A stretch of 64,000 nt of DNA from an uncultured Phascolarctobacterium sp. (GTDB lineage Bacteria; Bacillota; Negativicutes; Acidaminococcales; Acidaminococcaceae): NCBI GenBank assembly GCA_900544795.1, contig UQWM01000004.1, positions 56,720 through 120,719 of the forward strand, read 5' to 3'. Each line of letters begins with the position of its first letter. The stretch's first letter is position 1. Of this stretch, positions 33,879-41,911 are shown piece by piece. Both the position numbers and the translations under genes were made by a program. The notes beneath the pieces were generated by a model. It was not told the origin of the DNA. It saw nothing but the letters and a program-made list of their open reading frames with translations, and made no database searches.

Positions 33879-34730
33879 ATGGATAATATAGGAGAAATTC
33901 TCAAAAATGCCAGACTTGATAAAGGACTTTCTTTAGAACAGGTAGAAGAAGCTACCAGTATCCGTAAAATCTATCTGGCTGCTGTTGAAGCAGGCGAGTA
34001 TGCTAAGGTTCCGGGCGATGTTTTTACTAAAGGCATTATCCGCACTTATGGTAATTATTTAGGGCTTAACGGCCCCGAGCTGGTGACGCTGTATAAAGCT
34101 GCGTGCGCTGGCGTGGATCCTGAAGAAGTCAAACCGACCGAGATCAGGACCACTTCTAAGATCAGTGTTAACCCGCACTTAAAACCACAAAAAAGTTCTT
34201 CTGGTATCTTTACATATTTACTGACTTTTATTTTATTGATAGTGGTTGCGGTCGCCGGTTATATGTTCTTCTTTAAAAGCGCTGCTGTTCCGGATGGCAC
34301 GGTAACGCCTAAGCAATCGGCTTTGAGCGATGCAGAAGACAAAAACACTAAGGTCAGCGAACAGGAAAAAGCAAAAATAGAAGCCGATGCTAAAAAAGCT
34401 AAAGAACGTGCCGAACAGGCCGCTGTAGCAGCTAAAGTAAAGCAGGAGGCTGACGATAAAAACAAACAACAGGAAGCGCAGGCCACTGCCAATCCTAACG
34501 GAGTCAATCTTTATATGTTCTGCAACGATAGATGCTGGGTAGAAGTTACTGTAGACGGAGCGAAAGCTTTTGAAGGTACCTTGATCAGCAACCAGGAAAA
34601 AAGCTTTTCTGCTAAAAAGAAAATCGTTGTAAAATATGGTAATCTTAAAGCTATGCAGATAGCAGTTAACGGAGCGCCGCTGCCGATAGAAAAAGCAGAC
34701 GGGGTGGTTGTGAAGGAATATAAGAAATAA
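33879..34730 (+). CDS. rodZ: RodZ-like cytoskeleton / transmembrane HTH protein
   Basis: Anchors MreB-type rod-shape machinery to the membrane in other bacteria. The start is the ATG at 33879, after GAGGAGGG; an earlier in-frame ATG overlaps the ftsK end. The 283-residue product has an N-terminal Cro-like helix-turn-helix (residues 5-75) and a membrane segment (111-132). An A/K/E-rich coiled-coil linker (about 150-205) and a C-terminal beta domain (about 212-283, with VNLYMFCNDRCWVEV) of the DUF4115 type follow. Its position after ftsK fits other Firmicutes. Confidence 0.88.
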   Translation: MDNIGEILKNARLDKGLSLEQVEEATSIRKIYLAAVEAGEYAKVPGDVFTKGIIRTYGNYLGLNGPELVTLYKAACAGVDPEEVKPTEIRTTSKISVNPHLKPQKSSSGIFTYLLTFILLIVVAVAGYMFFFKSAAVPDGTVTPKQSALSDAEDKNTKVSEQEKAKIEADAKKAKERAEQAAVAAKVKQEADDKNKQQEAQATANPNGVNLYMFCNDRCWVEVTVDGAKAFEGTLISNQEKSFSAKKKIVVKYGNLKAMQIAVNGAPLPIEKADGVVVKEYKK

Positions 34731-34751
34731 TAGCGGAGGCTAGTAACCCTA

Positions 34752-36608
34752 ATGAACGATTTTTTGCCTATTTCTCAAGAGGATATTGCTGCACGTGGCT
34801 GGGAGCAGATCGATTTTCTGTTTATCAGCGGTGATGCTTATGTCGATCATCCTTCTTTTGGACCGGCCGTTATTTGCCGAGTGCTGGAAGCACAAGGCTA
34901 TAAGGTGGCTTTATTGTGCCAGCCGGATTGGCGTGAATTGAAAAGCTTTGAAGCTTTAGGCAAGCCCAGGTTAGCTGTCCTGGTTTCGGGCGGCAACCTT
35001 GACTCTATGCTGTGCCATTATACGGCAGCTAAAAAGCCACGTAAAAAAGATTCTTATACGCCCGGCGGTGAAATGGGTATGCGCCCTGACCACGCTACGG
35101 TCATTTATGCCCAGCAAAGCAAACGCTTATGGCCGGAGCTGCCTGTAATTATAGGCGGCATTGAAGCCAGCCTGCGTCGTTTTGCGCATTTTGATTATTG
35201 GGAAAATAAATTATTGCCTTCCATTTTGCTGGAAAGCAAGGCCGATCTTTTGATCTATGGTATGGGCGAAAAACAGATCGTTGAAATCGCTGATTATTTA
35301 GCAGGCGGCGCCGCTGTCGAAGATATTCGTTATGTGCGCGGTACTGCTTATTTAGCAGATGATTTGCAGGAACTTGAGGAATATGTAGAACTGCCTTCTT
35401 GGGAGGCTATACTCAAGGACCGTGAAGCTTTTGCCAAAGCCTATCATTTGCAAAGCAAGGAACTGGATCCTTTTTATGGCAAAGTAGTAGTTCAGAAAAA
35501 CAGGCAAAAATTCGTTGTGCAAAATCAGGTCCCGTATCCGCTCTCTCAGGAAGAGATGGATATGATCTACGATCTTGATTATCAGCGCACTTATCATCCC
35601 AGTTACGAAAAACACGGCGGCGTACCGGCGATAGAAGAGGTACAATTCAGTATCATCAGCTGTCGTGGCTGTTTTGGCAGCTGTTCGTTCTGCGCTATCC
35701 ATTCGCATCAGGGACGTATCATTCAAACTCGCAGCCATAAGTCCATTATCAGCGAAGCCAAAAAAATAACGGCTTTACCTAATTTTAAAGGTTATATCCA
35801 CGATGTGGGCGGCCCTACAGCTAACTTCAGGCATCCTGCCTGTGCTAAGCAATTAGAAGTTGGCGTTTGTCGCGACAGGCAATGCCTGTTCCCTAAGCCC
35901 TGTCCTAATCTGGATGCCGACCATAGCGATTATGTGGAGCTTCTGCAAAAAGTACGCGCGCTTCCGGGCATCAAAAAGGTTTTTGTACGCTCGGGCATTC
36001 GCTACGATTATTTATTAGCCGATAAAAACGACCGCTTTTTAGATGAACTTTGCCGTTACCATGTCAGCGGGCAGCTGAAAGTGGCTCCTGAACATGTTGC
36101 CGAACACGCTTTGGCCAATATGGGTAAGCCTGGCAAAGAAGTTTATTTAAAATTTATGCGGGCTTTTAATAAGAAAAACCAGGAAATAGACCTGAAACAA
36201 TTTTTAGTGCCATATTTCATTTCCAGTCATCCTGGCTGCACCTTACGTGACGCTGTAGAGCTGGGTGAGTTTCTGCGTGATATCGGGCACCAACCCGAGC
36301 AGGTACAGGACTTTATCCCCACACCGGGAAGCGCTTCTACAGCGATGTATTATTCCGGCATCAATCCTGAAACCGGCAAAAAAGTTTTTGTAGCTCACAA
36401 TCCTCACGATAAAGCGATGCAGCGTGCTTTGATGCAGTATAAAAATCCTAAAAACAGGCAGCTGGTAAAAGAAGCGCTGCAAAAAACCAATCGCGGTGAT
36501 TTGATCGGCGACGATGCAAGATGTTTGCTCAAGATAGCTGCTGCCCACGGTTACCAAAAACGTCAGGGGAAGCCTGCCGGGTCTGAGAAACGTGGTAAAA
36601 GGCGGTAA
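34752..36608 (+). CDS. YgiQ family radical SAM protein
   Basis: A 618-residue protein of the YgiQ (UPF0313) family. It has an N-terminal cobalamin-like fold (LFISGDAYVDHPSFG), a central radical SAM domain with CxxxCxxC in CFGSCSFC (near base 35670), and a C-terminal domain ending in a basic tail. The three cysteines bind the [4Fe-4S] cluster that cleaves S-adenosylmethionine. The reaction is not known for the family. The gene sits tightly between rodZ and the solute-binding protein gene. Confidence 0.9.
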   Translation: MNDFLPISQEDIAARGWEQIDFLFISGDAYVDHPSFGPAVICRVLEAQGYKVALLCQPDWRELKSFEALGKPRLAVLVSGGNLDSMLCHYTAAKKPRKKDSYTPGGEMGMRPDHATVIYAQQSKRLWPELPVIIGGIEASLRRFAHFDYWENKLLPSILLESKADLLIYGMGEKQIVEIADYLAGGAAVEDIRYVRGTAYLADDLQELEEYVELPSWEAILKDREAFAKAYHLQSKELDPFYGKVVVQKNRQKFVVQNQVPYPLSQEEMDMIYDLDYQRTYHPSYEKHGGVPAIEEVQFSIISCRGCFGSCSFCAIHSHQGRIIQTRSHKSIISEAKKITALPNFKGYIHDVGGPTANFRHPACAKQLEVGVCRDRQCLFPKPCPNLDADHSDYVELLQKVRALPGIKKVFVRSGIRYDYLLADKNDRFLDELCRYHVSGQLKVAPEHVAEHALANMGKPGKEVYLKFMRAFNKKNQEIDLKQFLVPYFISSHPGCTLRDAVELGEFLRDIGHQPEQVQDFIPTPGSASTAMYYSGINPETGKKVFVAHNPHDKAMQRALMQYKNPKNRQLVKEALQKTNRGDLIGDDARCLLKIAAAHGYQKRQGKPAGSEKRGKRR

Positions 36609-36620
36609 AGGAGGTTGCAA

Positions 36621-37634
36621 ATGCCTCATAAAAAAATACTGTTCATAGTAGTTTTACTGTTGCTTTCTGTCGCCTGGTTTTTATTTGATAGTAAGAATGG
36701 CCGCGACAGCATCATTGAGCATGGTAAAACAGAATTAGTTTTATATTCGACCTTAGATAACAGCTTTCTGCAAGCGTTGATCAAAGAATATAACAGTGAT
36801 CCCGACCGAACCGCGGTGCTTAAATTGCTGCTGCCGGAAGAGAAGGAACAGGGCAAAACAGCAGACCTGTATCTGTTAGAGCATAATGAGCTGAAACTTT
36901 TAGCTAAAGAACAGCGGCTTTATGCTATTTTAAGCGAAGCGGGCGACTTATTGCCGCCGGCCTTTAAAGATGAACAAAGCCAATGGTTCGGTGTTTTTTA
37001 CGATCCAATAGTGTTTTTGGTAAATCAAGGCTATGCCCGCCAAAACGGCCAGGAAAATATTTCCAGCTGGCAGGATATCATTAAACTGCAAAATGTGCGG
37101 GTAGCGATGGAAAATCTTTCGGACTCTCAAAGTACGCGCAATTTTTTAGCTGCCTTTGCCAGTGTCAGAGGCGAAGAGAAAAGTTTAGCCTATTTTCGGG
37201 GCCTGAACAGGCAGATACCGCAATATTCCAGATTCCCCTTTACGCCGATCCGTTTAACGACTGTTGGTGACGCTGATCTGGCGATTACTCGCCGCAGTTA
37301 CGTTTTTAAATATTTAGAAAACGATTTTCCAGCCTACATAGTTTTGCCGGAGGAAGGCACACCAATCAGTTTATATGGTGTCGCCGTCGATGCAGCCTCA
37401 AAAAAATACGAGGCGGCACAAATGTTCCGAGATTGGCTTTTAGTTGCTGCTGAGCCGCAGAAAATCGCGTTAGAGCAAAATACGGGTTATGTTTTCTTAC
37501 TGCCAAACGGCTTAAAGGGCAGCAGTGTCAACCATCCTGAAAAGCTTTGGCTGAATACCGAATATACTTTGCCTGCCCAGCAGGAAATTTTAGTAAATAA
37601 ATGGCTGCAATCAGCACGCTTTGCAGTAAAATAA
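36621..37634 (+). CDS. Orphan extracellular solute-binding protein (ABC type)
   Basis: The 337-residue product has an N-terminal membrane anchor or uncleaved signal (residues 5-22, no lipobox). The body resembles periplasmic binding proteins of the iron/polyamine/2-aminoethylphosphonate cluster: LVLYSTLDNSFLQALIKEY near the start, WFGVFYDPIVFLVN and SWQDIIKL in the middle, and a C-terminal AAQMFRDWLL helix. No ABC permease or ATPase gene is near. It is inside a housekeeping run between ygiQ and rimO, with AAAGGAGG as ribosome site. It may serve a distant transporter or act as a sensor. The ligand is unknown. Confidence 0.7.
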   Translation: MPHKKILFIVVLLLLSVAWFLFDSKNGRDSIIEHGKTELVLYSTLDNSFLQALIKEYNSDPDRTAVLKLLLPEEKEQGKTADLYLLEHNELKLLAKEQRLYAILSEAGDLLPPAFKDEQSQWFGVFYDPIVFLVNQGYARQNGQENISSWQDIIKLQNVRVAMENLSDSQSTRNFLAAFASVRGEEKSLAYFRGLNRQIPQYSRFPFTPIRLTTVGDADLAITRRSYVFKYLENDFPAYIVLPEEGTPISLYGVAVDAASKKYEAAQMFRDWLLVAAEPQKIALEQNTGYVFLLPNGLKGSSVNHPEKLWLNTEYTLPAQQEILVNKWLQSARFAVK

Positions 37635-37647
37635 TGGAGGAAAGAAC

Positions 37648-38976
37648 GTGAAAATAGGATTAGTAAGCCTTGGCTGTCCTAAAAACCTTGTCGATTCCGA
37701 AACGATGCTTGGCCTGATACACGAAGAGCAGCTGACGATCACTAACGATCCTGCTGAGGCCGATCTGATCATAGTCAATACTTGTGGCTTTATAGAATCT
37801 GCTAAAGAGGAATCCGTAAATACGATCCTGCAGATGGGTGAATATAAAACTAACGGCAGCTGTAAGCATTTGATCATTACAGGCTGTTTGGGTCAGCGTT
37901 ATGCGGAAGAGCTTTTAGAAAATATTCCTGAGGCTGACGCCGTTATCGGCACTGAATGTTATGAAGATATCGCTTATGTGGTTAAGCGGGTCATGCAGGG
38001 CGAGCGTTTTATAATGCTGGAACCGCAGCCCAAAGCGGCAACCGCGGCAGCAGCGCCAAGAATTTTAACTACCCCTGATTATATGGCGTATTTAAAAATT
38101 GCCGAAGGCTGCGATAACTGCTGCTCTTACTGCATTATTCCTAAACTGCGAGGGCCTTATATCAGCAGGCCTTTTGAACAGGTGCTCAGCGAAGCGCAGG
38201 AGCTGGTCCAAAAAGGCGTTCGGGAATTGATCGTAGTGGCTCAGGATACTACCCGCTATGGTGAAGATCTGTACGGCAAATTAAGGCTGCCCGAACTGCT
38301 GAGCGAGCTTAATAAGCTGGAAGGTTTAAAGTGGATCAGGGTGATGTATTGTTATCCTAATAACTTTACTGATGAACTGATCGAAGCCTTTGCTACTTTG
38401 GATAAAGTTTGTAAATATGTGGATCTGCCCTTGCAGCATGCCAGCGATCGTCTGCTTAGCAGCATGAACCGGTATGATACTAAAGCAGAAGTAGAAACAT
38501 TATTGTCCAAACTGCGCAGCCGTGTTCCAGGCATTACGATCAGGACCACCTTTATAGTTGGCTTCCCTGGTGAAACCGAAGCCGATTTCCAGGAGCTAAA
38601 AGCTTTTGTTGCCAAGCAGCGTTTTGATAACGCCGGCGTTTTTTCCTATTCGCAGGAAGAGGGGACTGTCGCCGCAACTTTGCCCGAGCAGATTGATGAA
38701 GCGGTTAAGGAAGAACGCTTCCACGAGCTGATGTCGCTGCAGGCGCAAATTTCCGAAGACTTGCATCGGGAAATGGAAGATCAGGTTTTAGAAGTTCTTA
38801 TCGAAGGACGCGACGAAGAGAATCCAGAGCTTGCCTTTGGCCGCTCGTACCGTGAAGCACCCAACATCGACGGTTCTATTTTTGTAGAAAACGCAGGTGA
38901 TGTTCAGGCAGGGGATTTTGTAAAGGTCAGTATCCTGCAGGGCTTTACTTATGAAATGGTAGGGGAAAGAATTTAA
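37648..38976 (+). CDS. rimO: Ribosomal protein S12 methylthiotransferase
   Basis: Adds a methylthio group to an aspartate of ribosomal protein S12. The 442-residue product has the N-terminal UPF0004 domain (GLVSLGCPKNLVDSE with an auxiliary-cluster cysteine), the radical SAM domain with CxxxCxxC (CDNCCSYC, near base 38110) and a C-terminal TRAM domain. The RimO-specific opening separates it from MiaB. It precedes cinA, as in many Firmicutes, but pgsA, which often lies between them, is absent. Confidence 0.95.
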   Translation: MKIGLVSLGCPKNLVDSETMLGLIHEEQLTITNDPAEADLIIVNTCGFIESAKEESVNTILQMGEYKTNGSCKHLIITGCLGQRYAEELLENIPEADAVIGTECYEDIAYVVKRVMQGERFIMLEPQPKAATAAAAPRILTTPDYMAYLKIAEGCDNCCSYCIIPKLRGPYISRPFEQVLSEAQELVQKGVRELIVVAQDTTRYGEDLYGKLRLPELLSELNKLEGLKWIRVMYCYPNNFTDELIEAFATLDKVCKYVDLPLQHASDRLLSSMNRYDTKAEVETLLSKLRSRVPGITIRTTFIVGFPGETEADFQELKAFVAKQRFDNAGVFSYSQEEGTVAATLPEQIDEAVKEERFHELMSLQAQISEDLHREMEDQVLEVLIEGRDEENPELAFGRSYREAPNIDGSIFVENAGDVQAGDFVKVSILQGFTYEMVGERI

Positions 38977-38997
38977 TTTGCCGAGGGGGCAAACACA

Positions 38998-40254
38998 ATG
39001 ATTGTTGAAGTAGTAAATACCGGTACAGAGCTTTTGTTAGGTGAAATACTCAACACTAACTTTCAGTACCTGTCGCAACAATTGAATAAGCTTGGCTATG
39101 ATGTACTTTATCAGACAACGGTAGGAGATAACGAAGAACGCCTGAGAAGCGTTTTGAATATAGCTCTGGAAAGAGCCGATATCGTTATAACCACAGGTGG
39201 GCTTGGCCCTACAAGAGGCGATATTACTAAAGAGGTTATTGCTGATATGCTGGGCTTAGAAATGTATCTCGATTTGGATAGCTGGGATAAAATCAATAAC
39301 TTTTTTACTAAAAAAGGCCTCTGTATGTCCTCTAATAATGATAAACAGGCCATGGTGCCCTTAGGTGCAGAGATTTTACGCAACGAAGTGGGGACGGCTC
39401 CCGGACTGGCAATCGAGCATAAAGGTAAATTGATCGTGTTGCTGCCCGGACCCCCGTCAGAACTGCATCATGTCTGCGAGCAAAGCTTTTTACCATTGCT
39501 GGTGCAGCGCTATGCGAAGCAGGGCATCATCTACTCCCGCATTTTAAAAATGCGCGGTATTGGCGAATCCTCCGTAGCGGCTCAGTTAGACGACATCATC
39601 ACCTCTCAAAGCAATCCGACTATTGCGATTTATGCACGCAGAGGTGAAATAATAGTTCGTATCACGGCTAAGGCCACTGATATTGAAGAAGCAAAAGCAT
39701 TGATCTCAGGTACAGAAGCTCAAATCTATGAGCGTCTGAGCAAATATATTTACGGCGTTGACGACGCGTCTTTAGCTGAGTATCTTGGGCAGGAACTGCT
39801 CGCCAGTAAAAGAACGATCGCTTTTGCCGAATCCTGTACCGGGGGCTTAGCCAGCAGTTTGATGACTGACATTCCCGGCAGCAGCGACTACCTTTTAGGC
39901 AGCGTTGTAACATACAGTAATATGGCTAAGCAAAAACTGGTCAACGTTTCACCTGAAAATCTTGAGAAGTATGGCGCTGTCAGCGAGCAGGTAGCCTGTG
40001 AAATGGCTGTAGGCGTTAAAGAACTTTTCGGAACTACTTATGGTGTTAGTATCACTGGGATCGCAGGTCCCGGAGGTGCTACAGAAACCAAACCGGTTGG
40101 GTTAGTCTATATGGCAGTAGCTGATGACGATGGTGTGCATTGTATCAAGCAGCTTTTCGGCGGCACTAGAACTGAAAATAAATTGCGTAGTGCGTTAGCA
40201 GCTATTTCTATGGTTATAGATAAAATAAAAGATGGAAGAAATGAGGAAATTTAA
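38998..40254 (+). CDS. cinA: CinA (competence/damage-inducible protein; NMN amidase / ADP-ribose pyrophosphatase family)
   Basis: The 418-residue product has the N-terminal MoaB-like COG1058 domain (NTGTELLLGEI, then TTGGLGPTRGD) and the C-terminal CinA domain (AESCTGGLASSLMTDIPGSS, GIAGPGG), which deamidates nicotinamide mononucleotide in characterised relatives. The ribosome site is GAGGGGG. In many Firmicutes recA follows directly; here a DEAD-box helicase does, after three bases. Confidence 0.95.
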   Translation: MIVEVVNTGTELLLGEILNTNFQYLSQQLNKLGYDVLYQTTVGDNEERLRSVLNIALERADIVITTGGLGPTRGDITKEVIADMLGLEMYLDLDSWDKINNFFTKKGLCMSSNNDKQAMVPLGAEILRNEVGTAPGLAIEHKGKLIVLLPGPPSELHHVCEQSFLPLLVQRYAKQGIIYSRILKMRGIGESSVAAQLDDIITSQSNPTIAIYARRGEIIVRITAKATDIEEAKALISGTEAQIYERLSKYIYGVDDASLAEYLGQELLASKRTIAFAESCTGGLASSLMTDIPGSSDYLLGSVVTYSNMAKQKLVNVSPENLEKYGAVSEQVACEMAVGVKELFGTTYGVSITGIAGPGGATETKPVGLVYMAVADDDGVHCIKQLFGGTRTENKLRSALAAISMVIDKIKDGRNEEI

Positions 40255-40257
40255 ACA

Positions 40258-41850
40258 ATGACAACTAATCAAAAAGAAATGTTCGGTAATTTAGAGCTGG
40301 ACAAAAAAATCGTATCAGCATTAACAGCTATGGGTTTTGAAGAGCCGTCTCCAATTCAGGAACAAACTATACCTTTGGTATTGGAAGGCAGCGACGTTAT
40401 CGGTCAGGCTCAAACGGGCACCGGTAAAACAGCAGCTTTCGGTATCCCTGTCGTACAAAGCATCACCGATCACCGCCATATCCAGGCGCTGATCATGACT
40501 CCTACCCGTGAATTGGCGATCCAGGTCGCAGAAGAAGTGGGTAAGATCGGCCGCACTCTGCGTATCAAAGCATTGCCGGTATACGGCGGACAGCCTATTG
40601 ACCGTCAAATAAGGGCTTTGCGCAGTGGTGTACAGATCGTTATCGGTACTCCGGGACGTTTGATCGACCATATCAACCGCAAAACTATCAAATTGGATCA
40701 TATCAAATTTTTAGTTTTGGACGAAGCTGATGAAATGCTGGATATGGGTTTTGTTGATGATATGGAAGAGATCATGAAAAACCTTCCTGCAGAACGCCAA
40801 ACCCTGCTTTTCTCTGCAACTATGCCGAGACCTATTTTGAGCCTGACCAAAAAATATATGAAGGCTCCTAAAAATGTTACTGTCAGCAAAGAAGAACTCA
40901 CTGTGCCGCTGATCGAACAATATTACTTTGAAACAAAAGATAAGATCGAAGGCCTGTGCCGTTTGCTTGATGCTGAGATCGACGGCAAGCTGATCATTTT
41001 CTGCCGTACTAAAAAAGGCGTTGATGATCTGGCTATCGCTTTAGGCAGCCGTGGTTATTTGGCCGAAGGCCTGCATGGTGATTTGAGCCAGACCCAGCGC
41101 GACCGCGTAATGAAAAAATTCCGTGATGGCAGCGCTGATATCCTGATCGCTACTGACGTTGCTGCCCGCGGCATCGATATCGATAATATTACCCATGTTA
41201 TCAACTTTGACATTCCGCAGGATCCGGAAAGCTACGTGCACCGTATCGGCCGTACTGGCCGTGCAGGCAACACCGGCGTAGCAATGACCTTTATTACCCC
41301 GCGCGAATTCCGTCAATTAAAACTTATCGAACGTACTACTAAAACTAAAATCAATCGTCGCCAGCTGCCGACAACTGCAAATGTTATCGAGCGTCAGCGC
41401 GAAATGATCGTTTCTAAAATGCAAAGTATCCTCGATCAGGCAAACTACCATGATTATATGCCTATCGGTGCCAGCCTGCTGAAAGAATATGAAGCTGAAG
41501 ACGTAGTTGCTGCAGCATTGAAATTGATGCAGGAAGGCAACAAAGCGCTGGAAGCCTCTACCGATGGCAACTTGTCCAAGGATCTGAGCAACACTGGTGG
41601 GCGTCCTGGTATGGTACGTCTGTTTATGAATATCGGCCGTGGCCAAAAAGTAACAGTACAGGATATTGTTCGTACTATCGCTATCGAAGCAGATATTCCT
41701 GCCAAAGAAGTTGGCATGATCAATATTTATGACAAATTTACTTTTGTAGAAGTACCTGAAAGTATGGCTGAAAAAGTTTTGGGCTCTATGCACAAAAACA
41801 CCATAAAAGGCTATAAGGTAAATGTTGAGCCGGCACGTGTTCGTCAATAA
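40258..41850 (+). CDS. DEAD-box RNA helicase with DbpA-type RNA-binding domain
   Basis: ATP-dependent RNA helicase of the DeaD/CshA group, used in ribosome assembly and RNA decay. The 530-residue product has the Q motif (GFEEPSPIQEQTIP), Walker A AQTGTGKT, PTRELA, DEAD in LDEADEMLDMGF, SAT, ARGID and HRIGRTGRAG. The last 80 residues (from about 450) form a DbpA-like RNA-binding domain ending NVEPARVRQ. With RNase J and PNPase it could belong to the same RNA-decay network. A hairpin follows the gene. Confidence 0.94.
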   Translation: MTTNQKEMFGNLELDKKIVSALTAMGFEEPSPIQEQTIPLVLEGSDVIGQAQTGTGKTAAFGIPVVQSITDHRHIQALIMTPTRELAIQVAEEVGKIGRTLRIKALPVYGGQPIDRQIRALRSGVQIVIGTPGRLIDHINRKTIKLDHIKFLVLDEADEMLDMGFVDDMEEIMKNLPAERQTLLFSATMPRPILSLTKKYMKAPKNVTVSKEELTVPLIEQYYFETKDKIEGLCRLLDAEIDGKLIIFCRTKKGVDDLAIALGSRGYLAEGLHGDLSQTQRDRVMKKFRDGSADILIATDVAARGIDIDNITHVINFDIPQDPESYVHRIGRTGRAGNTGVAMTFITPREFRQLKLIERTTKTKINRRQLPTTANVIERQREMIVSKMQSILDQANYHDYMPIGASLLKEYEAEDVVAAALKLMQEGNKALEASTDGNLSKDLSNTGGRPGMVRLFMNIGRGQKVTVQDIVRTIAIEADIPAKEVGMINIYDKFTFVEVPESMAEKVLGSMHKNTIKGYKVNVEPARVRQ

Positions 41851-41863
41851 TTGTAAGTAAAGG

Positions 41864-41899
41864 AAGAGCAGACATAGTTTATGACTATGTCTGCTCTTT
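41864..41899 (+). terminator. Terminator or attenuator hairpin before hflX
   Basis: A 14-15 bp near-perfect stem (41864-41878 with 41884-41898) with a short loop ends in only TTT and G. It ends 13 bases before the hflX start, so it may be a leaky terminator or a control hairpin for hflX. Confidence 0.65.
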
Positions 41900-41911
41900 G
41901 AGGTAAAAAAC

